Assembly: GCA_038373885.1 (NCBI GenBank)
Contig: JAWZYV010017493.1
Span: 744,001-808,000 of the forward strand
DNA length: 64,000 nucleotides
Direction of reading: 5' to 3'
Source: Cheiracanthium punctorium
Lineage: Eukaryota > Arthropoda > Arachnida > Araneae > Cheiracanthiidae
Position numbers and translations under genes: made by a program. The stretch's first letter is position 1; every line of letters begins with the position of its first letter. The notes beneath the pieces are model-generated. The model was not told the origin of the DNA and made no database searches. It worked only from the letters and a program-made list of their open reading frames with translations. Below, piece by piece: positions 33,430 through 45,400 of the stretch.

Positions 33430-36400
33430 GTAAAAAAAAAAAAATCTTCTACCGTTTTTATAAAATTGTATACAAACCTCTGACCGTTTTGTAATAAAGG
33501 GAAAAAAAAACATCAAGCTGTTTTCCCCTTCTCATATCTATGGCAGGAATTGCTTTCAATAGATAAAAAAAAGTCCTTTCTTGTACTGTTTTTGTAGAAT
33601 TTTATGTAACCTTTTAACCCTTTAACGCGCAGTGTTCCCGCTCTGGGAACACCAAACTCTGACGTTTTGACTATTGCCAGTCACGAAGAATAGATTTGAT
33701 TTATATAAAAATAGTTGCGGGTGATATAGCTCCACGAGAATCCTTTACTTTTTAGCACGTCATTTCCAGTAAAAAAAATTGTCACGATTATTTTTAACAG
33801 CACTGACATCTGCTGAAAAATGGAGAATGCGAGAACAGCTGGATAGATTGCCCAATGCTGGAAAAAGGGCAGCCGTTGCCATCGCTCGACTTAACTACCA
33901 GCAAGATGGCGGACGATCGAAACGTTCATCGCGTGCCACAGATCTAGAGACCCTTTTTTGACGACAGCTGGCTGTGCCCACGCACAAAAGGGTCAAAACC
34001 CAAAAAGAGTCTCTAGATCTGTGCCACGCGATGAACGTTTCGATCGTCCGCCATCTTGCTGGTAGTTAAGTCGAGCGATGGCACCGGCTGCTCTTTTTTC
34101 AGCATTGGGAAAGGGTTGCGCCTCAAAGGGTTAAGTATTTTGTAAATAAGGCAAAAACGTCAGTTTGTTTTCCCCTTATCACGTCTGTGACGGGAACTGC
34201 TTTCAATAGATATAATACTATCGTTCGTTACACCGTTTTTATCGAATTTTGTGCAACCCTCTTCGAGTCTTGTAAAACGGGCAAAAATGCTAGGTTGTTT
34301 TCCTCTTCTCAATAACTTCAAAGACTACGAAAGGGACTCCTGATTTGAACCGACGTTTAACTCGTTCTATCCCATCGTTGCAAAGACGGGCGCAACGGGG
34401 AATATTTCCCTTTTGTGTAGTGTGTTGCTTCCTCAGTTTGATCTTAAGACTATCTCACCGTATTTGCATGCTCGTGTTTGCGCTTTCATGCAAAAATGGT
34501 CATGCAAATGCGTATTCCGGGGAGCCACGATCAGCACAGAAAGCTAATCGCTATCGTTGCAACGATGAGCGTGGATACGTCATTAGCAAGCACGTTATAA
34601 AAAGACACTAAACTAAACTTTCGAATCATTGAGCTTAGAGTTTAAGTCTATGAAAGTTATTTTATTTATCCCAATAGCCTAGTCAATCAGTGCTACTACG
34701 TTCACCCTTTTTGACGGAGAACATTCTTTAATGAACCTCAATAATATAAATTAATTTTGCTTTCTTTAAAATCGCCGATATGAAAGAACAGCTGCAAAGA
34801 GGAATCCAATACCAACAACGTTGACAAGTGCAGCCACTGCCATCACTCTATTTAAGTACCAGCAACATGGCAATGAACGAATCGCAAATCGCGTGCCACA
34901 GAGGCAAAGAACTTCTTTGACACAGCTGCCTGTGTCATCACCATCCATTGGCGATTGGATGGACCGCCATGTTGCTGGTACGTAAACCGAGCGATGGTAA
35001 CGGCTGCATTTTTTAAAATTTGAGCAATCTATTCAGTTTTTCTCCAATATTGATTTTTAAAAAACCAGAACATCTATGCCGTTTGACATGTTAACGCCTT
35101 CAAATTGATATAGAACAACTATTGTATGTTTTGCTCAAAATTTCTTTACTTCTTCCCCTCTTTTTTAAAGCAGTAAACGTCTTCTATAAAAAAAAACTAA
35201 CAGATTAAAATATCGTTTATGAAACTTATTCGAAAAAACTAGCTATAAACGCTCAGCAAATTAATGTTAATAACAGCTAAAATGCTTTTTTTTTTAACTA
35301 CGTCGTCGAATGAGTAAGAATTTAACACTATCATTGCACAAAATATATTTTTCCTTTTCTTTTCTTCTCTTTTTCATTTTTTTTTCAATTTTTTTTTTCG
35401 TTCAAATGAAATTGCTTCTTTAATTTATTCATTGAATTACTTAATCAGTATTTGTATTAGTTTTAGTTTGTGCTTTTCAAACGACTCAAAAATTAACCGT
35501 TTATATCTCCCAAAATATCATCGTGCACTCCCTACATGATTGATGGGGACTCAGAAAATATTCTTTCAAACTTGAAAAAAGAAAAGAAAAAAAAAAAAAC
35601 TATAGCAGCTATTTTAAACTTCTCTTTAGCTTTAAAGAATTAGACGTTTTCAATGCGGCTTTATGTTAAATTCACCGAAAAAGTTTTTATTGTATTTGGA
35701 AAAACAAGAAAGATAAATCATGCCAAATGCATCGATTATAAAACACTTTCCAACACATTTGCGCACGCGCCCTCACACACACGCACACACACATACACAT
35801 CCCCCTAGAAGATAGCTCTTGCATAGTTTTGCCTTAACATAACACAACAGACTAAATCGGTTAATTAGAGCGCGAGTGGCGAATTTTCAAAATTTCCATT
35901 GAAATCATCATATCTTATTATTACCACATATGGAAATACTGCGTATCTCGGTTCATTTTTCGAAAGATATTTTTCTCACCCTATTTGACAATTTATCGCG
36001 AAAGTCACTAATATTGGCGAGTTTTAGCGCAACCTATGAAGGAAGCACACGATCGTCGTCGGACCATTAACTAATATTACGTAGTAGGATAGTATTGTGC
36101 CGGATGTCTGTCTCTAAACCAGGGCTGGGGAGTAGCGCGCTACTTGTAGCGAAACTACAGTAGCCGCTACTTTTTTTTGTAGTTTGTAGTGTAGCGCGCT
36201 ACTTTTTTTAAAAAGTAGTGTAGCGTGTAGCGCGCTACAAAAAAACAGTAGTTTGTAGCGAATTTTGGAAGCTACTTTTGCCGTGTCAACATTTCCGGCG
36301 ATTGATCCCGTGGTGCAATTTCTCTCTCTTCTGACTCCAAGCATAACTGAAACTGATGCTTGAAGAAAGACACCCAATCACTCCCCCGCCCCCCCTCCCA

Positions 36401-39400
36401 GGGGACACACGCACACGAGGGGGGGTGAGGGGGTTTGCTTTGCCTGAAGCGGAAGCCTGACATTGTGCATCTTTTTTCTTTTTATCGTTCTCAGTATTAT
36501 TTGTAAAATCACCAATCTGCCATAAAGAGGAAAAAAAAGGAAGGTAAGAGAGGTCCAAAGTTGAACAGAGGTTATTTTGATGGGGCCTCGAGAGTCTCAT
36601 TATCACACGGGCGTGTGGGCCCGTGAGCCCCTGAAAAATAAAGGCCTCGCAAATCTCTCCATTTATTGTATATTAAATTTATATATGCTGCAATAATAAT
36701 TTTTATTAAGCTAAATTTCCTTTATCTATATCATAATTGTGTAACAATAAAAAGGCTTCGAGACTTATTTTCTGTTCTTCTTTCTAACACAATGATAATG
36801 GTTTCTAAGACTAGATCAATAAAATAGAAATTAAAGGCGTTATTGAAAATTTATGGCCATATGTACTTATCACAAAATATCCATTAGTTAGCATTTTTTT
36901 AAATATTATGATGAAGAAAAGAAAATTTTCTGGCAGGTGGAACTCAGCGCACACATACGCTAATAATACAAATGGATTAAAAAAATATTAAAATCAATTT
37001 TAAATGCACATTCTTGTTCTAAATGAGTATAAATACATGGGTAATTTTTAATTTAATTTTAGAATTATTTTGAAATGTTTTATTTTTATGCTGGGAAAAT
37101 AGAAAACAATCACAAATAAGTTAAAATGTCTGTAATAGTATAGGGGCCCAAAACAACCTTTTTTTTTTGCCCCGGGGCCCCTTCTATGTCTGATCAGGGT
37201 CTGCATATTTTTGACTGCTATTGCGTGTTTGCAACATAAATCAACATAAAAATGAGTATTTTTTGCTTTTGAAAACGAATTTTACATATCTGTAAATTGT
37301 ATGCTTTTGTAACATCATTAATTTTCTTTGATCTTTTTTTTTTATTGCACTCATAAATACAGTGTAGTGTCCACTTGCCAGGATGATTGCCAATCATTCA
37401 GTGTCCAGTATTCCGTGAACTTCCTTTTAGGCGATATCCTTTCAAATCTGACATGATATATAGTCAGTCCTCGCAATTAGCGATCCCCCCCCCCCATCCT
37501 CTCACTCACCATCTACGGAAAACTACGAAGCGTGAGAAAAACTTACGGTTTTCTCACAGGAATTTTCTTGAAAGCATCGAGACCGCTTCTGGAAGAGTCA
37601 CCGACATTTTTAATTTTCTCTTTGCCTCCTCCTTATGATCGATGCATTGAACAACAATTTTATTTATGCTTAGTTTTACTAAGTTTATTTATATTAAGGT
37701 TTGGTCATTTTTCGACGTTACAGTGCACTTTTTTGAGTTTGGGCACTCTTTATTAACCTTGTGTCCTGGTGGTGTGTTCAACTTCCACAAGAGTAATGAC
37801 AGTTCTGCAGTATTGTAGCTTTTCAAACATTAATTAATCACGTGATTATGTTCTACAACTCGGAATGTTTTTTGTCTCAAAGAAGTGTAAAAACTGATTA
37901 GTACATTTTTCGTGGAACCTGAAACTGAAAAAAAGAAAGTAAATATGTAGAAATTGTACACTTTTTTTTTTTTTTTTTTTTTTTACGAGTTGATAACCTT
38001 ATCTTTTTTGAGTTTGTTGAAAAGGGACAAAAGGTATAAGCATATGCATCCAAGATATTATTTCAGGGGCTAAAAATATTGCTGACCTCGGTTACAGTGT
38101 TCTTCGTTTGTAGTGACAGTTTTCAGATTCGGTCCTAAGGTAGAGCGAACGGTGCGACCGCACCGGGCGCCATCTCTACCAAGGCTGTTCAGAATAATAT
38201 AGCACTGTGGATGTCGGAAATGGTTTCATTTACCTGTTAATAATTGTTTAATAATAAATCTTTTAGTCAATGTACAGTAGTAATCAATCATGTTAATAGT
38301 GAATTTTAGTGAACTTTCTGTGAAAAAATAAATTATTAACAGGTACTCGAGGACGACTTATCAAACCCTACATTGTTACGTGATTCATAACCGTCTTATT
38401 TACCTTTACCACTCTTAACTTTTTGCCAATGAGTTTCAGAGCACCATGCATATTTGACAGTCCGTATATTATTGAAGTTGAAAGCCTCATTTTAACCCCT
38501 GAAAGCTTTTATAGCTAAATGTGTGGCGTAGCTAGGTGCAAGAGCTGATCTAGGGTACGTGGAGCCTCCCTGCAAACGTAAAGAAGCCCCGTGTTATGCT
38601 CCAGATTAAGTTTTCCTTAGTTTTTTAGTTCGAATATGGCGCTCCGATGCCTTGCTTACCGTGTCGGGCCGTCCCTGGCTACGGGGGAGCAAGGAAGGTC
38701 AACTGTACCCGGGCGCAGCATCGGCCAAGGGGCGCTAAATGGTATATGAAAGCTACCTAGTTGCATTTTTAAAAAATAGGAGGGGGCGCAAAATCTTCAG
38801 TTGTCAGGTGGAAACGAGATTTAGTCATTTGCTGTGGGACAGAGAAACTGTTCTCTCAGCTTGTTTCCATCCCAGATTCAAACTATTCTGGATTGAGGAG
38901 GAGAGGAAGACCGAAGCCAAAAAAATGGATGGAGGAATACCTCCAGAATATGTTTCCGACAACTTCAGATATCAGTATCGAGGATCAGCCCATGGATGAT
39001 GACTTTTCTGGTTTTTTTTTTTCTCTTTCGCATGCACTCGAAATAGTTACGAGGAAGAACTTACAAGGTTCTTGTCAGAGCCAATTAAACCCCTATCTTC
39101 GCTTTCGGCGTACACGTATATGAAAGAAGCCTTCAAAAAAACTAACACTGGCGTGCCGTCCAGTGCATCTGTACAAAGATTGTTTTCGATTGCATTGGAC
39201 GCATTTTCTCCTCGACGATCATGTTTGGCGGATAACAATTTTGAGATCCAGCTCTTGTTAAAATTTAATAAACATGTTTTTGAATAAATTTATGTGGTTT
39301 TTATTTTATACTAAAGGCATGGCAGTCTTCCATGAATATGTTGAAATTCTGCTTTCTTTCGTTAAAATTTTAAAGTGTCTATTATATTTAAATTATTAGG

Positions 39401-42400
39401 TTTTTTGTGTAATAATTTTCAGAATTTAATACGAAAATATGAGAATTTCTATTAATAATTAATAGTTTGTAAAATCCTTAGAGACTTATCTCTCTCTTAG
39501 CCTTAAAATAACAATATAATTCTATAAAATTCTTTTATACCTAACACAAAGAAAAAGTTGTGTTGATGATAATAACTTTTAAAATTTCTTTAACATATAT
39601 TGAGGATTTTTTTAATGCAATGTTTTAAATAGATATATCATGAATTTAATTAGTAATTGTTTTCATTATTTTATAATATGCATATCATATGTGATGTTTT
39701 CAATTAAAACAATTATACAATATTACATGGTTCACACGGGTCATCGTCATAAATCACTAATTTGGTAAGTCATGAAAAAAGGCCTTTATACTCATTAATT
39801 TTGATTTGTGCTCAAGAAACTAGAATGTTTGTACAACATGAAAGGGGTCTCAAAACGGGCCTTTTTTTCCCGTTCAGACATCCATTTTATTATTATATTT
39901 TTAAAAACTTTTTTAGTTCTCATGATTTTTCTCATGCTTTCAGAGCTCACTTTCCCAATTTATTTTTATCATAGAGGTATTAAAACTTAATTAGTTTCAG
40001 CAATACTTCAATAATTAGCAGTAGTTGCCAGTAGCGTATATATAGGCTTCCATTTCGGGGGGAGGGGGACGATTCGGTATTTTAAACTTTATTGTTCTAA
40101 AGTTAAAAGAAATGTTTCAAAATAGCTCCTTTTTAATAATTGCTTTACATTTTCGGAGGGGGCCCGCCTCCCCCTGCTCAAATACTCGCCTGGTAGTTGT
40201 TTATTAGAGCAATAGTTTTTTCTAATTAAAGGCGAAAAGGTGCCCGGGGTCTTTCGTGCGTCCACCAAATCTGCGGCGCTCAACGCTACAAGGAAACCAC
40301 CTTTTAATAAACGCGTTCTTTGGACGCGAGAGACACCCGCTGAGGTCATTAATCACGCTGGACGCGAGTAGAAAACCAAGGCTTTAGATATCGATAGTTT
40401 TCTCTAATTAGGATATAAATATCCTTAAATATGAATGTAATGCAAATTGAATCTGTTAGCAAAATTTGTCTCCTAAAAGTAGCGAAAAAGTAGCGAAGTA
40501 GCGACTACATTTCAAAAGTAGTGTTGCTAACTACATTTGTCAAAAAGTAGTTGTAGTTGTAGTTAACTACATTTTTCGAAAAGTAGCGGTAGTTGTAGCG
40601 CGCTACAAAAAAAAGTAGTTTTTCCCACCACTGCTCTAAACTGCCATTGACCGTAATGAATTGGAATTATTTTTAGTGCTCCTGCAGAAGAACTACTAAT
40701 GATACAGACACTATTTTGGAAGGAGAACTTAACTTGTAATCCTTTATAACAAGTAGCAGTTTTGTTTCTTTTCATATAGCCGACTATCTCTAAAATACAC
40801 TTTAAATAATGACTGCCCGTAGAATGTAATGTATTAGAAATCTTTTGAGCTCTTATACAACACACTAAATCGATTAATTACAGATCAAGTAACGAATATC
40901 TGAATCCCCGTTGAAATCGTCAAAGCTTAATGTTATTGCATCAGATATTCTTCGATTTCCCGCCAAGTAATGAAAATATCGCCAAGCTCCTTCATTTTTC
41001 AAAGCATTTTTTTGCACCATATTTGGCGATTTATCCCGAAAGTCGCCAACATTGACGACTTTGGGGGCAATTTTTAAGGGAGGCGCACGATCTTCGTTGG
41101 ATTATTATCTAATTATGTTGTAGGATAGTATTAAGCTTGAAATGAATGCCTGTCTCTACACTACCATTGACCGTATTGTATTGGAAGTATTTTGAGTGTT
41201 CCTGTAGGAGAACTGTTAACGATACGGACACTATTTTCTAGAGAAAACTTTATCTTGTAATCCTTAATAACATATACCAACATCGTTTCATTTCAAATAG
41301 CAGAATGTCTCTTAAATACGCTTTACAGAATAACTGCTCATAGTGCGTAATGTATTGGAATTCTTTTGAGCTCTCCTGTAGAACTATAAATGCTACAAAC
41401 ACCATTTTCAATAGGGTACACGGTACAATAAATAAGAACAATATGTATAATTTCGTAGAAATCGATAGTAGATAGAAAATGAGAGTTCTGTCCCAGGTGC
41501 AGGTGCAGTGTGCAGTGTGCATGGAATTTTCCCATCTTTTCAATGATGCTTAACTGTTGAGCTGTGGGAAAGAGTAAGTATGGATTAGGATTTTTTTTCT
41601 CTCTGTAAATATTTTTTTCAGAATAGTGGGACTGCACACTGCACCTGCCCTAATAGCACAGATGGTCACAAAAGAGTCGCTGTGACGTCACAGAGGGTCA
41701 CAATTGTCACAGGACTGTCACATACTAGTCACATTGTGACTTGTGAGTGATGTGACTCTACTGTGTGGTCACTGCGAAGTTTATTTGTGACCAGTCACCA
41801 GGTGACGTCGCCATGAAGTCACCATGTGACTAGTATGTGATCGGTCGCTAAGTGACTCCACTGTGAACCACCATGTGACTAGTATGTGATCGGTCGCTCA
41901 GTGACTCCACTGTGAAGCCACCATGTGACTAGTATGTGATTGGTCGCTCAGTGACTCCACTGTGACGTCACTGTGTGACTATTTTGTGACTACTGATTTT
42001 TTTTGGACTTCAAAAATGACGTCACACTGGCCGCTTTTGCATTTTTGGAAACAGACTCATTTTTTCTAATATTTTGTGGCAATTTCTTTCGTGAAACATT
42101 TAATAAACAAATCCGAATATAGTAATTCAATAAAATCTCGCAGTTATGTAGTAATGGAATTTAGTTTAATTTATTAATTTTTAAATTATTTCGTTTAAAC
42201 AAGACAATATTATTTATAAAAAAAAATATTATTCTTAAAAATATTAGAGTTGAGAGTTCTAATCACAATGGTGAAAACTAAGTATCTGTGAGTAAAATTA
42301 ACAATTTCTTTCATATCCGCATGGCATATATGTTTCGATAGCGTATGTAGGTTTAAATTTCGGATGGCGGGGGGGGACTATCCGGTATTTTCAACCTTAT

Positions 42401-45400
42401 TATTACTAGAGTAAATACAAATGTCTCAAAATTGCTGTTTTTTAATAATTGCTTTAAGTTTTCAGATCTCCCCCCTTTAAATACGTCCCTGGTATGTTTG
42501 AAAATTCCACTAGGAAAAACTTGAGGGAAAACTATGGGTCTGAGTCAAAAATACTTTATTTATTTTATCTAGTGCATGTTTTTCCAATTAATTTTATTTA
42601 TTTTTATATGAAATCCCTTTTAGGCAAAATATAGCAAAAATATATATCAAACCCCACATGTCGCACATTACAAATTTATTTCTCATAACCGAATAAAAAA
42701 TTTCAATAAATCATTAGTTTTTTCGGATGAATACTCAAATAAAACAGCCCATTATCTCCTGAAAATACTTGTGGAAAAGAAAGATTTCCAAGATATTTAA
42801 TTTATATTTATTAATTATGGTATTTGCCCCTTCATTTATAAAATACTCACATAAAAATTTTAAATTTCCAAAAGAAGCCATGCCAGAACTAGCTTTTGCA
42901 GCAATCAGTTTACTTTTAAAGCATCCCTAGCAAGGTAATCACAGCCTTGAGGTAAGATGCTGCTCTTCTAATCATTATCTCGAGGGTTCGATTCTGGACC
43001 TGAACTTTTTCTTGCCTGAGAGTTTGGTGCTGCCATCTGTCGCAAAACTGTCCCAAAGTGACTTCTCTGAACGGTCGCAATGTGAATGCACAGCGAGAGG
43101 ACATAGGGACTCTGGCGTGACTTTGCTGCGGAGTCGCGGCGACTGTTTGTGACAGTATTGTGTGGTCGCATTTCAGTCACAGGGGACGGTTGTGCTATTA
43201 GGGTGGACCTGGGGCAGAACTCTCATTTTCTATCTACTATCGATGCATATTTACTCAGTTAGAGCACGGACGGACGGACAGGCGGAGCGACAGACAAACC
43301 GAAATCATAAACACTTTTCAACGTTGTTGGAAAGTGTTAAAAAAGGGTAAAATAACCCCTCCCCCTCTCCACACACAAAAAAAAAATTACGAATCTCTCT
43401 GAATTTTTATCCCTCTATGGTGTTTCGTTGTGAGTCTGGCCAATCGCTTTGCAATAGTTCTGTCTGTGTAATTCGCAGTTTTGATATTTAATTTTTTATG
43501 GTTCTTTCAGTGAATTTCTGTGTGGCAACTGTGTTTATATCACTAAGGGTGTCTGGAGGGAGTAATTATTTATTGAGATTACTCGCTTTCTTGCTAACTG
43601 GCGATTTATCGATAAGTTTAGCGTCAAAAAATAAGTTCCCAACACTGAACTCGACGATATTTTCTATGTTTGGTGATAAATTGCCAAATCCTACTGCTTT
43701 ACAATGGCAATAATGATAAAGCGAGGCAGATCTTTGATACACGGCGATATGAAATATTTCTTGGTGCTAAATACCCCAATTCGACAAGGATTATGCATAA
43801 GAACATATAGAGAACTGTTTTAATGGCAACGTTAACAGGAAATGATTGTCAATTAAATGTGTGCATAAATCGCCAAATAGTTAAATGTCGCCATTGGTGG
43901 CCAATACCCATGCTGTCAGTATGAATAATTTTTCGTTATAGTGCAGTAATTTAAAGTCGCTTTTTTGCGGGAAGGGGGGGGGGATACCGAATTTAAGATT
44001 AGAAAATGAAAATTTCTCTTAAATTTCGAAGAAAGTGTTTTAAAGGGCCATCTCGTCCTAGGGGTTTAGCCATTGAACTAGTAACCGATAGGCTGCACCT
44101 TCGACTCCGATATACCTCTAAAGATTACCTTGTACATACGATGTACGTGCACGTTAATATCGGAGTTCCGAAACTCCTTACGGTACTCGCCTGCAGTTTC
44201 CGAGATGTACCAACTACCAATATTCAGAAGTCCTTCCGCCCCCTTCTTGTCATGATAACCCAAATTGGGGCGGGAAACCAGGGATCCGTAACTTAACGTA
44301 ACAAAATTGTAACGTTATTCGGCCTTGTAACAAAATAATTCGTTATACAATTTTTATATGTACAAATAACTGCTTGATTTTCGTTATGTATTAGTTACGT
44401 TACGTTTTGTATTTTATTATCGTACCGTAACAAATCTACAGAACGCAAATGAATACGTTATTACAATAACGTTATTCAGAATAACGTTATTCAATGGTAT
44501 ACTTATTATAACGTTATTCCGTTTTGTGTTATACTCAGAAACTGAACAAAATGTAACAGAATGCATTCGGTTACTCATGCTAACGCTTAGTTTATAACGT
44601 TAAACTCACCTAACTATTTAATAACGATACAGTATCAATTAGTTATAGAATATAGCATTTCGCTGAATAACGTTTTAAATACGGTATGAGACCATAACGT
44701 TAAAGGAACAGAACGATATTTTCATACTGTTATAGCTACATAACTATATGCAATAATATTGGAACATTTCGTTACAAATTATAACATATTGGTGTCAATA
44801 TATTTAAATACGGTATAAGATCTAACGGTTCAAATAACTTAAAGATCTCTTATCCAAATCAACGGCTTTTCGGACTGAGAGGAGGGTGTGAGATAAGTGT
44901 TGCGTGAGAGCCACCCTTACTTATGTTTTGTATGTAGCACACACACGGACATAGGGGCTGTCCAGGAGATAGGGCTTCGGAAGCATAGGCCAAGGGGATC
45001 ATTTGCCTCCCCCCTAGATTATTATATGCCGTTTTTTCTCTGCTTTTTAGTTTTTTTTTCAAATACGATAACCATATGTTGAAACAATCTTTGTCCTCCC
45101 CCCACCCCTGCATCGGAAAATTTTGTGCCGACGCCCATGTCTGGGAGTCGCGAGTCAGACAGTATGATAAGGGTATATTGAATAATATAAGGGTATATAA
45201 AGGGGTAGATACAAAGCCATTGCTAAGGCTTTATTTAAGGAGGGTAGATAAACTGCCAAATCAAATAACGGTTTTTACCAACTTATTAATTTTTTTATCA
45301 ACTATATTACCAATTTTTAATTTTGCCAACTGGGTTTGTGTAATTTTGTCAAGCATATCAGAAAAGAATTATGGTTTTCGTTATTTTATTTATTTATTTA

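Larger units (their letters stand above)
35828..41400. repeat. Tandem units of about 520 bp interrupted by a hAT element
   Basis: Unit 1 is 35828-36119 continued at 40634-40860. Unit 2 runs from about 40860 to 41385. Shared phrases include CTAAATCG-TTAATTA, GTAGGATAGTATT, TGTCTCTA-ACT-CCATTGACCGTA, and GCTC-TGCAG-AGAACTA. A partial reverse-oriented member of the family is at about 46140-46570. Motifs of the CGCCAAATTTGGCG type recur. Confidence 0.6.

Noticed and set aside
36272..36606. Two overlapping minus-strand frames near the left end of the hAT element
   Set aside because: They run through C/G homopolymer stretches, overlap in different frames and lack hAT transposase motifs.
44040..44110. 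Possible tRNA gene with CCTTCGACTCC as B box
   Set aside because: No A box at the right spacing and no acceptor or anticodon stems could be paired.
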